A stretch of DNA of 64,000 bases from Novosphingobium sp. G106 (GCF_019075875.1 NZ_JAHOOZ010000002.1:318551-382550); one strand, 5' to 3'. Shown: positions 1 to 9,025, counted from the first letter of the stretch. Notes: generated from the letters alone by a model not told the origin. Made by a program: numbers and translations.

Positions 1-127
1 AGCAAACGAATAGGACGTGGGCGAGCTGCTGGACGATGCGAGCCGCAGCGTCGGCCGCCACGGGTTTGAGATGTTCATGGAGGCGTACGAGGTCCGACGA
101 GGCCTTGGAGGTCCAGTGGATTTTCAT
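1..127 (-). CDS. ParE/RelE-family toxin, 3' part outside the window
   Basis: The reverse strand reads from an ATG at 127 through about 42 residues to the window edge without a stop. The start MKIHWTSKASSDLVRLHEHL is typical of ParE-type toxins, small proteins of the RelE/ParE fold that poison gyrase or the ribosome. The ATG directly follows the TAA stop of the upstream antitoxin, so the two are translationally coupled in the usual antitoxin-then-toxin order. The last visible residues (HVLFVC) diverge from what I would expect, so the gene may be damaged just at the edge. Completeness cannot be judged. Confidence 0.7.
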   Translation of the reverse strand, partial: MKIHWTSKASSDLVRLHEHLKPVAADAAARIVQQLAHVLFVC

Positions 128-277
128 TTAGTCGGCGGGCAGCGGCGTATCCGTTCCAAGGCTATCAGCCCACGCCTGGATCGCCTGATGGTCGATCACT
201 CGACCGGCATCCACATCCTCCAAGGCTTCCAGCGTCATTTGATGCCGCTCTTCCTCCTGATGGACCCAAGCGGCCAT
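128..277 (-). CDS. small antitoxin partner of the ParE-type toxin
   Basis: This 49-residue protein (start MAAWVHQEEERHQMTLEALE) ends in a segment of the AGRVIDHQ...AWADSL type that I associate with antitoxins placed directly before ParE toxins in sphingomonads. Its role would be to bind and neutralise the toxin and probably to repress the operon. The frame stays open upstream to 457, but that extension has no recognisable domain, and no strong ribosome-binding site marks either start. The protein is short for a ribbon-helix-helix antitoxin, so the N-terminal DNA-binding part may have been lost. Confidence 0.6.
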   Translation of the reverse strand: MAAWVHQEEERHQMTLEALEDVDAGRVIDHQAIQAWADSLGTDTPLPAD

Positions 278-736
278 TGATGTTCGGCAGTCAGGTGATC
301 GGCATGGGCCTGCTAGTCTATTCTCTGCGTCATTTTCGCGGCTGATCATCGGCCTATCTAATGACACAGCCCGGCGTCGCGGTGCTGGCAGGCTGGCTCG
401 GTTTCGACCAAGCCCTGACCGAATGGGACGGATTTGGCATCGTCCTGGTCCGAGCAAGGGGGGTGCCAGCGCGGGCGGAAGTCGGGCCTAAATTTCAGGG
501 GGAGGACCGCATCCGGTTAGGAATCATGCGGCGGATATACGTCGCTCCCGCCTGGCTGAGACCTTAACCGCAAATTCTTTGCACTCAACCGGCATTATAT
601 CTCGTTTGCTTAATAGAAAACCCAAGCGCACTCTTCAAACTCGCTGCTGGAAATATGAAAAATGCAGCGCCTTCACGACCGGGCGAGCTGAATCCTTTGG
701 ATGATCTGGTCTTGCCTGACTTGGCGAGGACGAACG
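278..736. other. intergenic stretch without a supported gene
   Basis: Several short frames are open on both strands (for example 361-567 on the plus strand), but none has a ribosome-binding site together with a recognisable sequence. The stretch separates the minus-strand toxin-antitoxin pair from the plus-strand nfeD gene and should contain the promoter of the latter. Confidence 0.4.
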
Positions 737-1207
737 ATGCTGAATGTAATTCTTCCGCTCAGTACAAGCGCGATCATTCTGATCGCCATCGGCATGCTGT
801 TGATCGCAAGCGAACTTTCATCTCCTTCGCACGGAATTGTCGCGCTGCTCGGCCTCAGCGGGGTCATCGGCGGCGCGGCGATCCTCTACCATCCAGAAGC
901 GGCCGCGATGATCAGCGCACCAGCTGTCCTGATTGCCGGACTGACCGCGCTCGTTGCCGCCGGACTGTTGATGGTGATGGGCCTATCGGCGCGGCGGCGG
1001 CGAATCCGCACAGGCACCGAAGCCTTGCTCGGCATGACCGGACCCGTTCTGAGCTGGAGCGGAGACTGCGGCCATGTTCTTGTTCATGGCGAACGCTGGC
1101 GCGCGAAGGGCGGCCAGCTGACCCCCGGCGGCCACGCAAGAGTAACCGGTATCGACGGGCTCACTTTGCACGTTGAGGGCGCCCGAAACGATGGGGCAAC
1201 GCGGTGA
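737..1207 (+). CDS. NfeD-like membrane protein
   Basis: This 156-residue protein has about three hydrophobic helices in residues 5-95 (MLNVILPLSTSAIILIAIG onward), a basic RRRR stretch, and a C-terminal OB-fold-like part (residues ~100-150, GTEALLGMTGPVLSW and RVTGIDGLTLHVE). This is the layout of the NfeD family. NfeD proteins sit in the inner membrane and pair with SPFH/slipin proteins in membrane quality control or microdomains. The start at 737 was chosen because GGCGAGGA lies just upstream; the open frame begins earlier. The slipin gene follows after 27 bp, which supports the assignment. Confidence 0.85.
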   Translation: MLNVILPLSTSAIILIAIGMLLIASELSSPSHGIVALLGLSGVIGGAAILYHPEAAAMISAPAVLIAGLTALVAAGLLMVMGLSARRRRIRTGTEALLGMTGPVLSWSGDCGHVLVHGERWRAKGGQLTPGGHARVTGIDGLTLHVEGARNDGATR

Positions 1208-1234
1208 CCTGATCAAATCGTGAAGGAGAGTGCC

Positions 1235-2023
1235 ATGAACATCCTTGAAAACCCTGTGCTGATCGCGGTGGCCGCTCTTCTCGTCCTGGTTGTTCTCCTC
1301 CTCCTCAGCGCGATCCGGATATTACGCGAATATGAGCGCGGCGTGGTCTTCACGCTCGGCCGCTTTTCCGGCGTCAAAGGCCCGGGCCTCATCCTGCTGG
1401 TGCCACTGATCCAGCAACTGGTGCGCATGGATTTGCGAACCATCGTCCACAGCGTGCCCACTCAGGATGTCATTTCGAAGGACAACGTCTCGGTTAAGGT
1501 CAACGCCGTCATCTACTTCCGGGTCGTGGATCCCGAACGTGCAACGATCCAGGTCGAAAACTTCATGCAGGCTACCAGCGAGCTCGCCCAGACCACCCTG
1601 AGGTCGGTCCTCGGCAAGCACGAACTCGACGAACTCCTTGCCGAGCGGGATCGCCTGAACGCCGACGTCCAGGAAATCCTCGACGCGCAGACCGATGCCT
1701 GGGGCATCAAGGTCGCCAACGTCGAGATCAAACATGTCGACATCGACGAATCGATGGTCCGGGCGATTGCCAGGCAGGCAGAAGCAGAGCGCGAACGCCG
1801 GGCAAAGGTGATCAACGCCGAAGGCGAGCAGCAGGCGGCACAGAAGCTGGTCGAGGCCGCGCAGATCCTCAGCCGCGACGCCGGCGCGATGCAGCTACGC
1901 TATCTTTCGACCCTGAACGTGATCGCAAACGAGCGCAGCAACACGATCGTATTTCCCTTTCCGGTCAAACTGGACGAATTGCTGGCCACCATCGCTGGCC
2001 GTGCGGCGCAGCCGGTATCATGA
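1235..2023 (+). CDS. slipin (SPFH/band 7 family membrane protein)
   Basis: The 262-residue protein has one N-terminal membrane helix (residues ~8-28), then the band 7/SPFH domain ([21 protein letters not shown], then [19 protein letters not shown]) and a charged helical segment ([20 protein letters not shown]) typical of oligomerising slipins. Slipins form ring-like assemblies on the inner membrane and usually co-occur with NfeD, as here. The start at 1235 follows a good GAAGGAG site at 1222-1228. It probably forms an operon with the upstream nfeD gene. Length and motifs are intact. Confidence 0.92.
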   Translation: MNILENPVLIAVAALLVLVVLLLLSAIRILREYERGVVFTLGRFSGVKGPGLILLVPLIQQLVRMDLRTIVHSVPTQDVISKDNVSVKVNAVIYFRVVDPERATIQVENFMQATSELAQTTLRSVLGKHELDELLAERDRLNADVQEILDAQTDAWGIKVANVEIKHVDIDESMVRAIARQAEAERERRAKVINAEGEQQAAQKLVEAAQILSRDAGAMQLRYLSTLNVIANERSNTIVFPFPVKLDELLATIAGRAAQPVS

Positions 2024-2064
2024 CGAATGAGCTAGAGCATCATCCTCCACATCGGAGAAAACGC

Positions 2065-2250
2065 ATGAGGACATATTATCCCGCGATTACCGCGTGCCTC
2101 GTCGAAGCACGCGCGCCCAGCCGCGGCGAGATCAGGCGTGTCGCGAGCCGTATGCGGCATGAAATTTTTGCCGATCAGACGCTCGATCGTGCGGATCGCC
2201 ATTTTCTTATCCGCGCCGCGCTCACCGCACTAGGGCACGGCATCGACTAA
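2065..2250 (+). CDS. small hypothetical protein
   Basis: This 61-residue, Arg-rich protein starts MRTYYPAITACLVEAR. The start was chosen for GGAGAAA ten bases upstream; the same frame also opens at 2020, overlapping the slipin stop. I do not recognise the family. No membrane segment is visible and the middle (RGEIRRVASRMRHEIFADQ) is likely helical. Its position directly after slipin suggests co-transcription. Confidence 0.5.
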   Translation: MRTYYPAITACLVEARAPSRGEIRRVASRMRHEIFADQTLDRADRHFLIRAALTALGHGID

Positions 2251-2323
2251 TCCGTCCCTCGCTCGGGGCTTACGCCGCATAACCGCCTTTGCCCCTCACG
2301 TTAGACGCGGAGTTCGCCTGCAA

Positions 2324-2647
2324 ATGGAAGGCCTGACAATCACGCGCCGTGGTTCGGCGCAGGCCGGCGAGTACAGAGCTCACGTTGCCGGCAGCAACCT
2401 TTTCGGTCGATTGACCTGGATAATGCGCGATGGGACAAGGATCGCTGAGCACACCATCGTACCGCCGGAGCTCGCAGGTCGGGGTGTCGCCGCTGCGCTC
2501 GTCGATGCCCTGATATCCGATGCCCGCGAGCACGAGTTCAAGATCGAACCGCGATGCTCCTACGTAGGGGCCGCCTTCAAGATACATCCGGACTGGAACG
2601 ATGTCCTGGCCGGCGAGCATTTTAGGGTGCATCGTCTGAGCCGATAA
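2324..2647 (+). CDS. small GNAT-like N-acetyltransferase (YjdJ/COG2388 type)
   Basis: The 107-residue protein contains the short acetyltransferase core EHTIVPPELAGRGVAAALVD followed by RCSYVGAAFKIHPDW. These are the acetyl-CoA-binding P-loop region (AGRGVAAAL) and the conserved C-terminal CSYV motif of the YjdJ-type minimal GNAT family. The substrate is unknown. Its 3' end overlaps the 3' end of the convergent XRE regulator by 26 bp. The segment before the core (GRLTWIMRDGTRI) fits the beta strands of the fold. Confidence 0.75.
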   Translation: MEGLTITRRGSAQAGEYRAHVAGSNLFGRLTWIMRDGTRIAEHTIVPPELAGRGVAAALVDALISDAREHEFKIEPRCSYVGAAFKIHPDWNDVLAGEHFRVHRLSR

Positions 2648-2945
2648 TACCGCCTTCGCCTTCCAATCGCGCAATCTGCCGCACGTCCTGGCGCGTGAAT
2701 TTCAGTCTGACGCCCTTTCCCATACCGTCGGATTCGTCGACGACAATCACGCCAAAGTATTCGAGCGCGCGAGCTATCGCCTCAACCTCCGGATCTGATC
2801 CGATCCAAGCGCTCCCGCCGCGCTCGATCTGCTGCAGAGCGGCAACTGATATGCCCGCGGCGCTCGCGAAGTCCGCCCGGCCCACGCCTACGAGGGCGCG
2901 CGCCGCAGCGATCAGACGGCCTGTGAGCTTAAAGCTATTGTTCAT
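2622..2945 (-). CDS. XRE-family transcriptional regulator
   Basis: The 107-residue protein has an N-terminal helix-turn-helix (residues ~8-45: RLIAAARALVGVGRADFA, then ASAAGISVAALQQIERG), the standard Cro/CI-type fold. The C-terminal half (EYFGVIVVDESDGMGKGVRL) matches small XRE proteins common in alphaproteobacteria. The start is ATG 2945, with an AAAGGG site about 11 bases away; an in-frame ATG at 2954 is too close to that site. A near-perfect 17-bp inverted repeat lies 33 bp upstream and may be its own operator. It converges on the GNAT gene. Confidence 0.8.
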   Translation of the reverse strand: MNNSFKLTGRLIAAARALVGVGRADFASAAGISVAALQQIERGGSAWIGSDPEVEAIARALEYFGVIVVDESDGMGKGVRLKFTRQDVRQIARLEGEGGIIGSDDAP

Positions 2946-2977
2946 GGCCGGCATTACCCTTTCGAGGATGAAACTAT

Positions 2978-3017
2978 CGATCGTGGCACGTCCAATATAG
3001 TGGACGCGCCACGATCG
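2978..3017. promoter_or_regulatory. 17-bp inverted repeat upstream of the XRE regulator
   Basis: The left arm CGATCGTGGCACGTCCA (2978-2994) and the complement of the right arm (3001-3017) differ at one base out of 17, with a 6-base AT-rich spacer. The position just upstream of the minus-strand regulator suggests an operator, or a leader hairpin in its transcript. No T-run follows on either strand, so a terminator is unlikely. From here to 3372 no other gene is supported. Confidence 0.55.
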
Positions 3018-3372
3018 TAAACTGAGCGGGATGAAATATGAGGATCGAGCGCCGCAGCATTTTGTACTGCGCACGATTGGGCGGGGCAATTGCAGTTGGG
3101 TAGGGAATGATGATGCACTGTGTGCGAGCACGGCGTGCAGCTATAGCTAGTATGATGGCCATCAGCATGCTCGTTGTGGCCAGCCAGCGATCGAGACTGG
3201 AAGGGCACCACACGATCGGGACTTAGAGTTTTCAAAAGCGAGTCCTTGCTTGCCGCCCCCTCGACGCCTGACGCTGTGGACGCAATATGTTCGGGACACA
3301 CTTAGTCAAAGTAGTACAGTTTCATCTCGTCCGCGACTCGCAAGATGTCCTGAAAACTTCGAAAAGGAAACA

Positions 3373-3819
3373 ATGATGTACAAACACCTTCTTATCGCAA
3401 CCGATGACTCAGACGTGGGCGAAAAAGGTGTGGAGCACGGGCTCTCGCTGGCTAAGGCCCTCGGCGCTCGCGCTACGATAATCACTGTGACCGAGCCGTT
3501 TCCAATTACCGGTGGAGAGTTCGCCCTTGTCCCAGGCGAGGCACTGTTGGGCAGTTATGAAGCTTCTCAACGCGAGAGGGCAACCGCGACATTGACTGCG
3601 GTGAAGGCGTCGGCCGATCGGGTAGGCATCGCGGTCGAGACATTGCACGTCGCAGATGCCCAGCCCGCGGAAGCGATCCTTGCAACCGCGAAGTCACTTA
3701 ATTGCGATCTCATCATCATGGGGTCACACGGCCGTAGAGGTTTGGGACGCCTGATACTAGGCAGCAAGACCTACGAAGTGGTATCGCATGGCCATATTCC
3801 AGTTCTTGTAGTGCGATAA
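3373..3819 (+). CDS. universal stress protein (UspA family)
   Basis: The 148-residue protein starts MMYKHLLIATDDSDVGEKGV, with the Asp of the ATP site near residue 11, and carries the nucleotide-binding signature GSHGRRGLGRLILGS (G-2x-G-9x-G-S) near residues 117-131, so it is probably an ATP-binding Usp. It would act in the cytoplasm under stress. Start ATG 3373 follows AAAAGGAAA; the next codon is also ATG. The frame extends upstream to 3250 but that part has no family similarity. It lies near Dps and other stress functions. Confidence 0.9.
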   Translation: MMYKHLLIATDDSDVGEKGVEHGLSLAKALGARATIITVTEPFPITGGEFALVPGEALLGSYEASQRERATATLTAVKASADRVGIAVETLHVADAQPAEAILATAKSLNCDLIIMGSHGRRGLGRLILGSKTYEVVSHGHIPVLVVR

Positions 3820-4011
3820 AAAGGCCTAGATTGAATAGAATACTGCCGAGGTTTGTCTTAAGACGACATTAACACATCGCTTTAATTAACATGTTTCGTT
3901 TATGCGTTGTTTAATCTGCCTTGGTTTTTACTCCGGGATGTTGATTTCCTCCTTGAACGGGCCATATCGATAATGATGCCTAGTTTTCTTCTCTTAGCTC
4001 CTCGGGAGCCG

Positions 4012-4070
4012 CAGCGCCTGATGTTCGGCAACTAGCCGGACGCGCGCCACGCCAGCGCAAGCGTCCGGCT
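4012..4070 (+). promoter_or_regulatory. conserved hairpin leader, copy 1 (pairs with 25579-25638)
   Basis: An 18-base conserved block at 4012-4029 is followed by a perfect 10-bp hairpin stem, AGCCGGACGC (4034-4043) with GCGTCCGGCT (4061-4070). The same block and stem start, in ungapped register over 32 bases with 26 matches, occur before the paralogous gene at 25771. Because both copies precede paralogous genes, a cis-acting leader or promoter-linked element is the simplest reading. It could also be residue of a duplicated gene region. Confidence 0.5.
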
Positions 4071-4201
4071 TGAGGCGCACAGGGAAGGCTAGCAGACTCG
4101 CACCGCGCGGATTTGAGCAGTTTCCACGTCAGGCGGAACTCCGTTGGCCGACGCGGTCGCTTACTATTGAAAGCGCGCGTCCGCAGAAAAGGACACACAA
4201 A

Positions 4202-4498
4202 ATGGCAACCTCATATGGTCGGTTGAGGCCGCGCTCAGGCGCGGCATTACAAGTCGGAAGCTTGCTCAATCGTTACCCTCGATTAAGCGAGCAGGAACTG
4301 GCAAACCTAATCGAACTCATGCCTTATCTGCCGATATTGGATCAGGCGCTAATCACCGCCGACGACCAGTTGGCGGGCAAGTTTGCTGAATTCTTACGTG
4401 ACCACCGGGCAATGCTGACTGCGCCGCAGCATCCGATAGCTTTGTTCACGATCACCGCATTTCTAGCGTTGGTCGCCATTTCCTGGGCATTCTCATGA
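4202..4498 (+). CDS. small tail-anchored membrane protein, paralogue of the gene at 25771
   Basis: The 98-residue protein starts MATSYGRLRPRSGAALQVGS, has a helical middle part (RYPRLSEQELANLIELMPYL, then LDQALITADDQLAGKFAEFL) and one C-terminal membrane helix (residues ~80-97). It is clearly homologous along its whole length to the 99-residue protein at 25771-26070. I do not recognise the family. The N-terminal part would face the cytoplasm. The start is set by AAAGGACAC upstream and by the identical start context (ATGGCAACCTC) in the paralogue. The region 4499-4850 downstream holds no supported gene. Confidence 0.7.
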   Translation: MATSYGRLRPRSGAALQVGSLLNRYPRLSEQELANLIELMPYLPILDQALITADDQLAGKFAEFLRDHRAMLTAPQHPIALFTITAFLALVAISWAFS

Positions 4499-4850
4499 CC
4501 TAACGCCCAAGTTAAGCCCAGATGAGACCGCCTCAAGAAACCCGCAAAAATCGGCTGGGGCAACCTTAGATATCCGCTTCTTGCCGGCATAACGTCCGAT
4601 TTGCTTAGTTGGGACGAGGGTGCTGAGGCGACATTAGCTCCGATCTGAAGCAGTCGTCGCGGACTCCTGAAGCTCAGAGGTGGCTATCCGGCAGGCAGAG
4701 CTCGGTCAATCCAGGAATCCAGCAAAGGGTGGACTCACGCTCGCCTGAGGTCAACATGACTCCCATAAAGAGTTGAGAAAAGTGATATATTGCCGAGTCG
4801 TTCGATTCCTGCCCGACATGGCAACGTACATTTCGATAAGGAGGCAGCCA

Positions 4851-5321
4851 ATGGCCATCAATATAGGACTCTCCCACGAGGAGCGCGAGAATATCAGCAA
4901 CGGATTGTCACGGCTGCTAGCTGACAGTTACACGCTCTATCTCATGACCCACAGCTTCCACTGGAACGTCACGGGCCCAATGTTCAACACATTGCATCTC
5001 ATGTTTATGCAGCAGTACACTGAGCAATGGACGGCACTGGATTTGATCGCTGAAAGGATCCGTGCTCTCGGCTTCCCCGCCCCGGGCACTTACAAAGAAT
5101 TTGCGGCACTCGCTTCGATTCAAGAGGTAGATGGAGTGCCCAAAGCGATGGAGATGGTGCGGCACCTCGTCGACGCGCAAGAAGCAACGGCACGCACGGC
5201 CCGCCAATTATTCCCGACGGTGGGAGCCGCAAACGATCAACCCACAGCGGACCTTCTAACCCAGCGCCTAGATGTCCACGAGAAAACAGCTTGGATGCTG
5301 CGCAGCCTGCTGGAAGAGTGA
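4851..5321 (+). CDS. dps: Dps-family DNA-binding ferritin-like protein
   Basis: This 156-residue protein carries the Dps/ferritin-like iron site: THSFHWNVTGPMFNTLHLMF with the conserved His/Trp pair, followed by YTEQWTALDLIAERIRALG with the Asp/Glu ligands. Dps forms dodecamers that oxidise and store iron using peroxide and protect DNA in stress. The start at 4851 follows a strong AAGGAGG site (4838-4844); the open frame begins at 4773 but that extension is not Dps-like. Length is normal for the family and the gene looks intact. Confidence 0.92.
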   Translation: MAINIGLSHEERENISNGLSRLLADSYTLYLMTHSFHWNVTGPMFNTLHLMFMQQYTEQWTALDLIAERIRALGFPAPGTYKEFAALASIQEVDGVPKAMEMVRHLVDAQEATARTARQLFPTVGAANDQPTADLLTQRLDVHEKTAWMLRSLLEE

Positions 5322-5807
5322 GCAATGCGTAAAACCGCGCTTCAAACTGCCTTCTCTGATGGGCTCTAGGCGCTTCAGGGCATTAACAATTTCTGTGTAT
5401 CATGGGCGTCGATTGCAAGGCGCCCAACGCGGACAGCGCAGCTCAGGTGACCTGATGTTCATTGCTAGTTGCCAGCGCCCGCTTCATTTGGCCTCCATCC
5501 TCGCCTCGAGGCGAATACGACTCACGACCATTGTTCCGCCGTCACCTTGCCGGTTTTGCACTCATTCGAAATAAGAAATGCTCCCCGGCCAGGCATTGGC
5601 GAGAATGTCCGGTAATACGACAACGCCCGCCGCATCAGAGTCCGTCCGCTTTAGGCGTTGCCATTCGAAAGCTCTTTCTGGGCCGATCTCGCATTTTTCC
5701 CAGTGTTGGGAGTGCGGCCGGCACGAGTATCTTGCAATCCGCGCCGACGATCTCAGAGGGTGCGATCTGCTCAATGCCGTCGGTTCCGACCAAGCCTACG
5801 AAGCCGG
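5322..5807. other. intergenic stretch without a supported gene
   Basis: Overlapping open frames exist on both strands, but none shows a plausible ribosome-binding site plus a recognisable protein. It lies between Dps and the convergent rnk-like gene. Confidence 0.4.
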
Positions 5808-6248
5808 CTATCTGCTTAGCGGAGGAGCGAGCCTATCAGCGGTGTTAATCGCTTGCGAGACTGTCACGACCTTCAGTTCGCGTTCGTGCCCCTCACGATC
5901 AGGCCAGAGAATCGACTGTCCTTCACGCAGCCCGATGAGGCCTGCGCCAACTGGTGTGAGGACCGAGATTCGGCCCGCGGAAATATCGGCTTCGCCAGGG
6001 TAGGCAAGCTGGTAGCTGTAATCCTTGCCGCTGGCTTCATCCACGAACTGCACAGTGGCGTGCATCGTAACGACATTGCGCGGAATCCGGGCGGCCGAAT
6101 GGGTCGTTGCGCGGGCGATTTCATTGAGCAGCAGGTCGCTCGCTTGCGGTGCGCGATCCTCGGCAGCTATCGCCAAATCGGTCAGCGCTTCGGCTTCCGT
6201 ATCGATCATGTGAATTGGCGGCCGACGGCTCGCCTTCAGGGTGGTCAT
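5808..6248 (-). CDS. Rnk-like GreA/GreB-family regulator
   Basis: The 146-residue protein has a helical N-terminus and a C-terminal GreA/GreB-type domain (residues ~65-135: TMHATVQFVDEASGKDYSYQ, YPGEADISAGRISVLTPVGA, LIGLREGQSILWPD). Without a long GreA coiled coil it fits the Rnk (regulator of nucleoside diphosphate kinase) type, which binds RNA polymerase. Start ATG 6248 was chosen because the frame upstream of it (to 6455) reads through a hairpin-rich, non-conserved stretch. The upstream site is weak. Such genes are often found near nitric oxide or stress genes on sphingomonad replicons. Confidence 0.75.
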   Translation of the reverse strand: MTTLKASRRPPIHMIDTEAEALTDLAIAAEDRAPQASDLLLNEIARATTHSAARIPRNVVTMHATVQFVDEASGKDYSYQLAYPGEADISAGRISVLTPVGAGLIGLREGQSILWPDREGHERELKVVTVSQAINTADRLAPPLSR

Positions 6249-6566
6249 AATTTTCGCTTTCAAATGCGGCAGCGCCGCCGAATATCTCGGCGCTGCCTCC
6301 GGACATGTAACCTGTGCCCCGAGTTCGGGGCACGATGCACCGGAACCCGGGGCTAGAAGCCCGCGAGAATCTGCCCCCCCGTGGTGGCGAAAGCGACAAT
6401 GACGGCGATGAGTCTTCATATGATCATGATGTAGGGAGTGTCTCGCCCGAGTCAAATGCGATCGCCTAAATATCGGCTCAGAGCCGGCGCATCATTGGTG
6501 ACATAGCCTACTATCCGCGAGTGACTCAGTCGCTAAATGGAATGACCGTCAGTCTGGAGGGACAGC

Positions 6567-6739
6567 TTAAACTGAAGAATTGATCGGTCTGATGTAGAGA
6601 CTTCCGTAGGCCTTCAGCGCAGCGATCATCAGTGGGATGGCGCCAAAAACGATTAAAATCAGGTCGCCGGTTAAGCGCATCCATTCGAGCTTCCGCGCGA
6701 TAATACTGCTGGTGTAAGCGCTGAGAACCGCACCCGGTC
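6567..6739 (-). pseudogene. 3' fragment of a second norB (quinol NO reductase)
   Basis: The minus strand encodes ARKLEWMRLTGDLILIVFGA and further residues to a stop at 6567. This matches the C-terminal end of the norB product in this window (ARQLEWMRLPGDLIFIVFGA). Only about 50 residues remain. The similarity stops around 6740, exactly where an IS3-family end begins, so the rest of this norB copy was lost with the insertion or a later deletion. It is not the same copy as 14549-16862, because several residues differ. Confidence 0.75.
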
Positions 6740-6762
6740 TGCCGGAGGCATTTGGTCGTGAG

Positions 6763-7762
6763 TCACGCCGCCATATCGATGTTATTCGCGGCAGCATAAT
6801 ATTGTTCTTCGGCTTTGACAGGCGGGATGTTTCCGATAGGCTCGAGCAGTCGCCGATGGTTGAACCAGTCGACCCATTCTAGCGTGGCATATTCGACGGC
6901 TTCGACGCTGCGCCATGGAGCGCGCCTGTCGATCACTTCGGCCTTGTAGAGTCCGTTGATGGTCTCGGCCAAAGCGTTGTCATAGTTGTCGCCGACGCTG
7001 CCGACCGACGGCTCGATCCCTGCTCCGGCGAGGCGCTCCGTGTATTTGATGGACACGTATTGCGAACCGCGATCGCTATGATGGATGTGGCCGTCCCGAT
7101 GGACCGCCCGGCGGTCATGAAGCGCCTGCTCCAGGGCATCGAGGACGAAGCTGGCATGGGCCGTCTTGCTGGCCCGCCAACCGACGATCCGACTAGCAAA
7201 AGGTATCGATGACGAAGGCGACGTAGACCAACCCAGCCCAGGTCGCGACGTAGGTGAAGTCCGACACCCACAGCAAGTTCGGCGCCGGCGCATAGAACCT
7301 GCGGTTGACGTGATCGAGCGGGCACGGCGGCGCCTTGTCGCTGATGGTCGTGCGCACCGGCTTGCCGCGGATTACCACTGCCAGGCCCATCTCACGCATC
7401 AATCGCGCGACCGTGCAGCGGGCGACCGGGAAGCCTTCTCGCATCATTTGTCGCCAGATCTTGCGGACGCCGTAGACCGCGAAGTTCTCAGCGAACACGC
7501 GGGCAATCTCGGGTCTAAGCGCCTATTCTCGTTGCGCCCGCTCCGATAGGCGCATCGGATCGCGACGCTGTGCGATACGCTCATGATACGTCGATGGGGC
7601 GATCGGCAGGACGCGGCAGCTTGGCTCGACCCCATAGGTGTCACGGTGATCGTCAATGAAGGCGATCATCGCTTGAACGGGCGGTCGAGCTCCGCCTGGG
7701 CAAAATATACCGACGCCTTGAGGAGAATCTCGTTGGCTTGTCGCAGTTCGCGGACGTCTCAC
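6763..7762 (-). pseudogene. IS3-family transposase orfB, several frameshifts
   Basis: Three consecutive minus-strand frames together give a whole IS3-type transposase: the start [20 protein letters not shown] (7523-7762), the middle AVYGVRKIWRQMMREGF and LLWVSDFTYVATWAGLVYVA with the first catalytic Asp (7193-7498), and the end HHSDRGSQYVSIKYTERLAG with the second Asp and EWVDWFNHRRLLEP (6763-7293). At least two frameshifts separate them, so no active enzyme is expected. Confidence 0.85.
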
Positions 7763-7991
7763 TCCAGCGCCTTCATCTTGTCAGCCACCTCGGTCGGGAC
7801 GCCAGCGCGCTTGCCGCTGTCGACTTCGGCCTGCTTCACCCACTCATGCAGCGTCTGCGGACCGCAGTCGATCTTCTCTGCGATCGACACCACAGCCGCC
7901 CAGCGCGAGGGGTAATCGCGTTCGTGATCGATCACCATGCGCACGCGCGCTCGCGGACTTCCGGCGCAAACTTGTTCGTTGTCTGGCTCAT
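7759..7991 (-). pseudogene. IS3-family orfA, frameshifted
   Basis: It starts [16 protein letters not shown] at 7991, then shifts frame into [20 protein letters not shown] and [18 protein letters not shown], the helix-turn-helix protein of IS3-type elements that binds the element ends. One frameshift lies near 7945. The start codon abuts the stop of the neighbouring element's orfB, showing that the natural upstream end was lost. Confidence 0.8.
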
Positions 7992-8487
7992 ACAGGCTCC
8001 GCCTTCTCAGGAGTTGGAGCCTCCCGGCAAACCCGGTGCGGTTCCCATTGCTTATGCAGTTCAGCGGCGAAGGCCGCAGGGGTCTCGTATCCAAGGGCTG
8101 AGAGCGGACGCTGCTTGTTGTAGTTGTCCGCCCAGGCGGCGATCACCACGCGGGCATGGTCCTGGCTTAGGAAAAGGGTCTCGTTGAGCAGCTCGTCGCG
8201 CATGCGACCGTTTGAAGCTCTCGACGTAGCCGTTCTGCATGGGCTTGCCCGGCGCGGTGTAATGCCACTCGATGCCGATCTCCCCGCACCATGCCAGCGC
8301 CGCGTTGGAGGTCAGCTCGGTGCCGTAGCACATTGGGAAGAGCCCGGTTCGAGAGCCGCGATGACCCTGCCCGCAAGCACTCCCGGGTCACGTCATCGAC
8401 GATGTTGAGGACCCGGAACCGGCGTCCCGATTCCATATGATCGTGCACGAAGTCGAGGCTCCGACGCTGGTTGGGTAGTGCCAGCAC
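7988..8487 (-). pseudogene. fragment of a different IS3-type transposase orfB
   Basis: The pieces NQRRSLDFVHDHMESGRRFR, GIEWHYTAPGKPMQNGYVES and [20 protein letters not shown] (minus strand, three frames) are the catalytic part and C-terminus of an IS407-like orfB, distinct from the element at 6740-7992. The N-terminal half is absent and two frameshifts are present. It is joined directly to the other element, which indicates nested insertion followed by deletion. Confidence 0.8.
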
Positions 8488-8809
8488 GGGTGAGCGTGTC
8501 GAAAGTCGTCAGAATCGTCACTCGCGTGGAAACTCTCGAGATTTGCACCGGGATGCTGGCACGCGTCACCGCGACGCTCGCTAAGTGGACCCGCATTGGA
8601 CATCGGCACAATTGCATCGCAGAGGATGCCCTCGCCGCTGCTCGTAGCCGCCACGATGGGCCTGCCAGGCTGATTGCGGCGGACCTGTTGATGGACGTGC
8701 AGAAGCAAGCGCCGGTCGAAGAGGCTTTTCTTCGTAGCGATGTCCAAGCCAGGTTGACGAAGGTAGATGTCTAAACGACCGCGGGGCTACAGGTTTGTCG
8801 CCTAGCCAG
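8488..8809. other. unassigned stretch next to IS debris
   Basis: Both strands have open frames of about 100 codons (for example 8478-8774 plus), but I recognise neither protein and see no ribosome-binding site. It may be flanking DNA disrupted by the IS3-type fragments. Confidence 0.35.
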
Positions 8810-9025
8810 TCAGTGGTACTCGGGCTGGACCTCTCCGCGTTGGAAGATTGACCAGATACCGCTCTGTTCCAGTCGGATTGAAAACGCGTATCGTTCCTCC
8901 AGGAACACATCGGCCTCATGACACTCGAGGCCCTGAACGATACCGAGGATGCGCTCGGTGCTGGAGGCTTCGACCTCTGCAGAGCCCAGAGATGGATCGG
9001 TCGGAAATACCTTATAAAGGGGCAT
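8810..9025 (-). CDS. small conserved hypothetical protein
   Basis: This 71-residue protein starts MPLYKVFPTDPSLGSAEVEA and ends in the segment AFSIRLEQSGIWSIFQRGEV. The start was chosen at 9025, with GGAG seven bases upstream. The pattern recalls a small protein repeatedly seen in sphingomonad stress-related plasmid regions; I know no function for it. It is cytoplasmic by composition, with no membrane segment. Confidence 0.6.
   Translation of the reverse strand: MPLYKVFPTDPSLGSAEVEASSTERILGIVQGLECHEADVFLEERYAFSIRLEQSGIWSIFQRGEVQPEYH

Larger units (their letters stand above)
6740..7992 (-). mobile_element. decayed IS3-family element
   Basis: The element end at 6740 (TGCCGGAGGCATTTGG) is defined by comparison with a second remnant starting at 47026, which shares this end and the adjoining 85 bp at high identity. 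It contains orfA and orfB on the minus strand, both frameshifted. The other end is missing: at about 7990 the sequence passes straight into the 3' end of a different IS3-type orfB. The element is therefore immobile on its own. Confidence 0.8.

Noticed and set aside
361-567. 68-codon plus-strand frame
   Set aside because: No ribosome-binding site and no protein-like pattern; probably chance in GC-rich DNA.
5578-6356. Plus-strand frames of 140-167 codons
   Set aside because: They are mostly complementary to the clearly coding rnk-like gene at 5808-6248.
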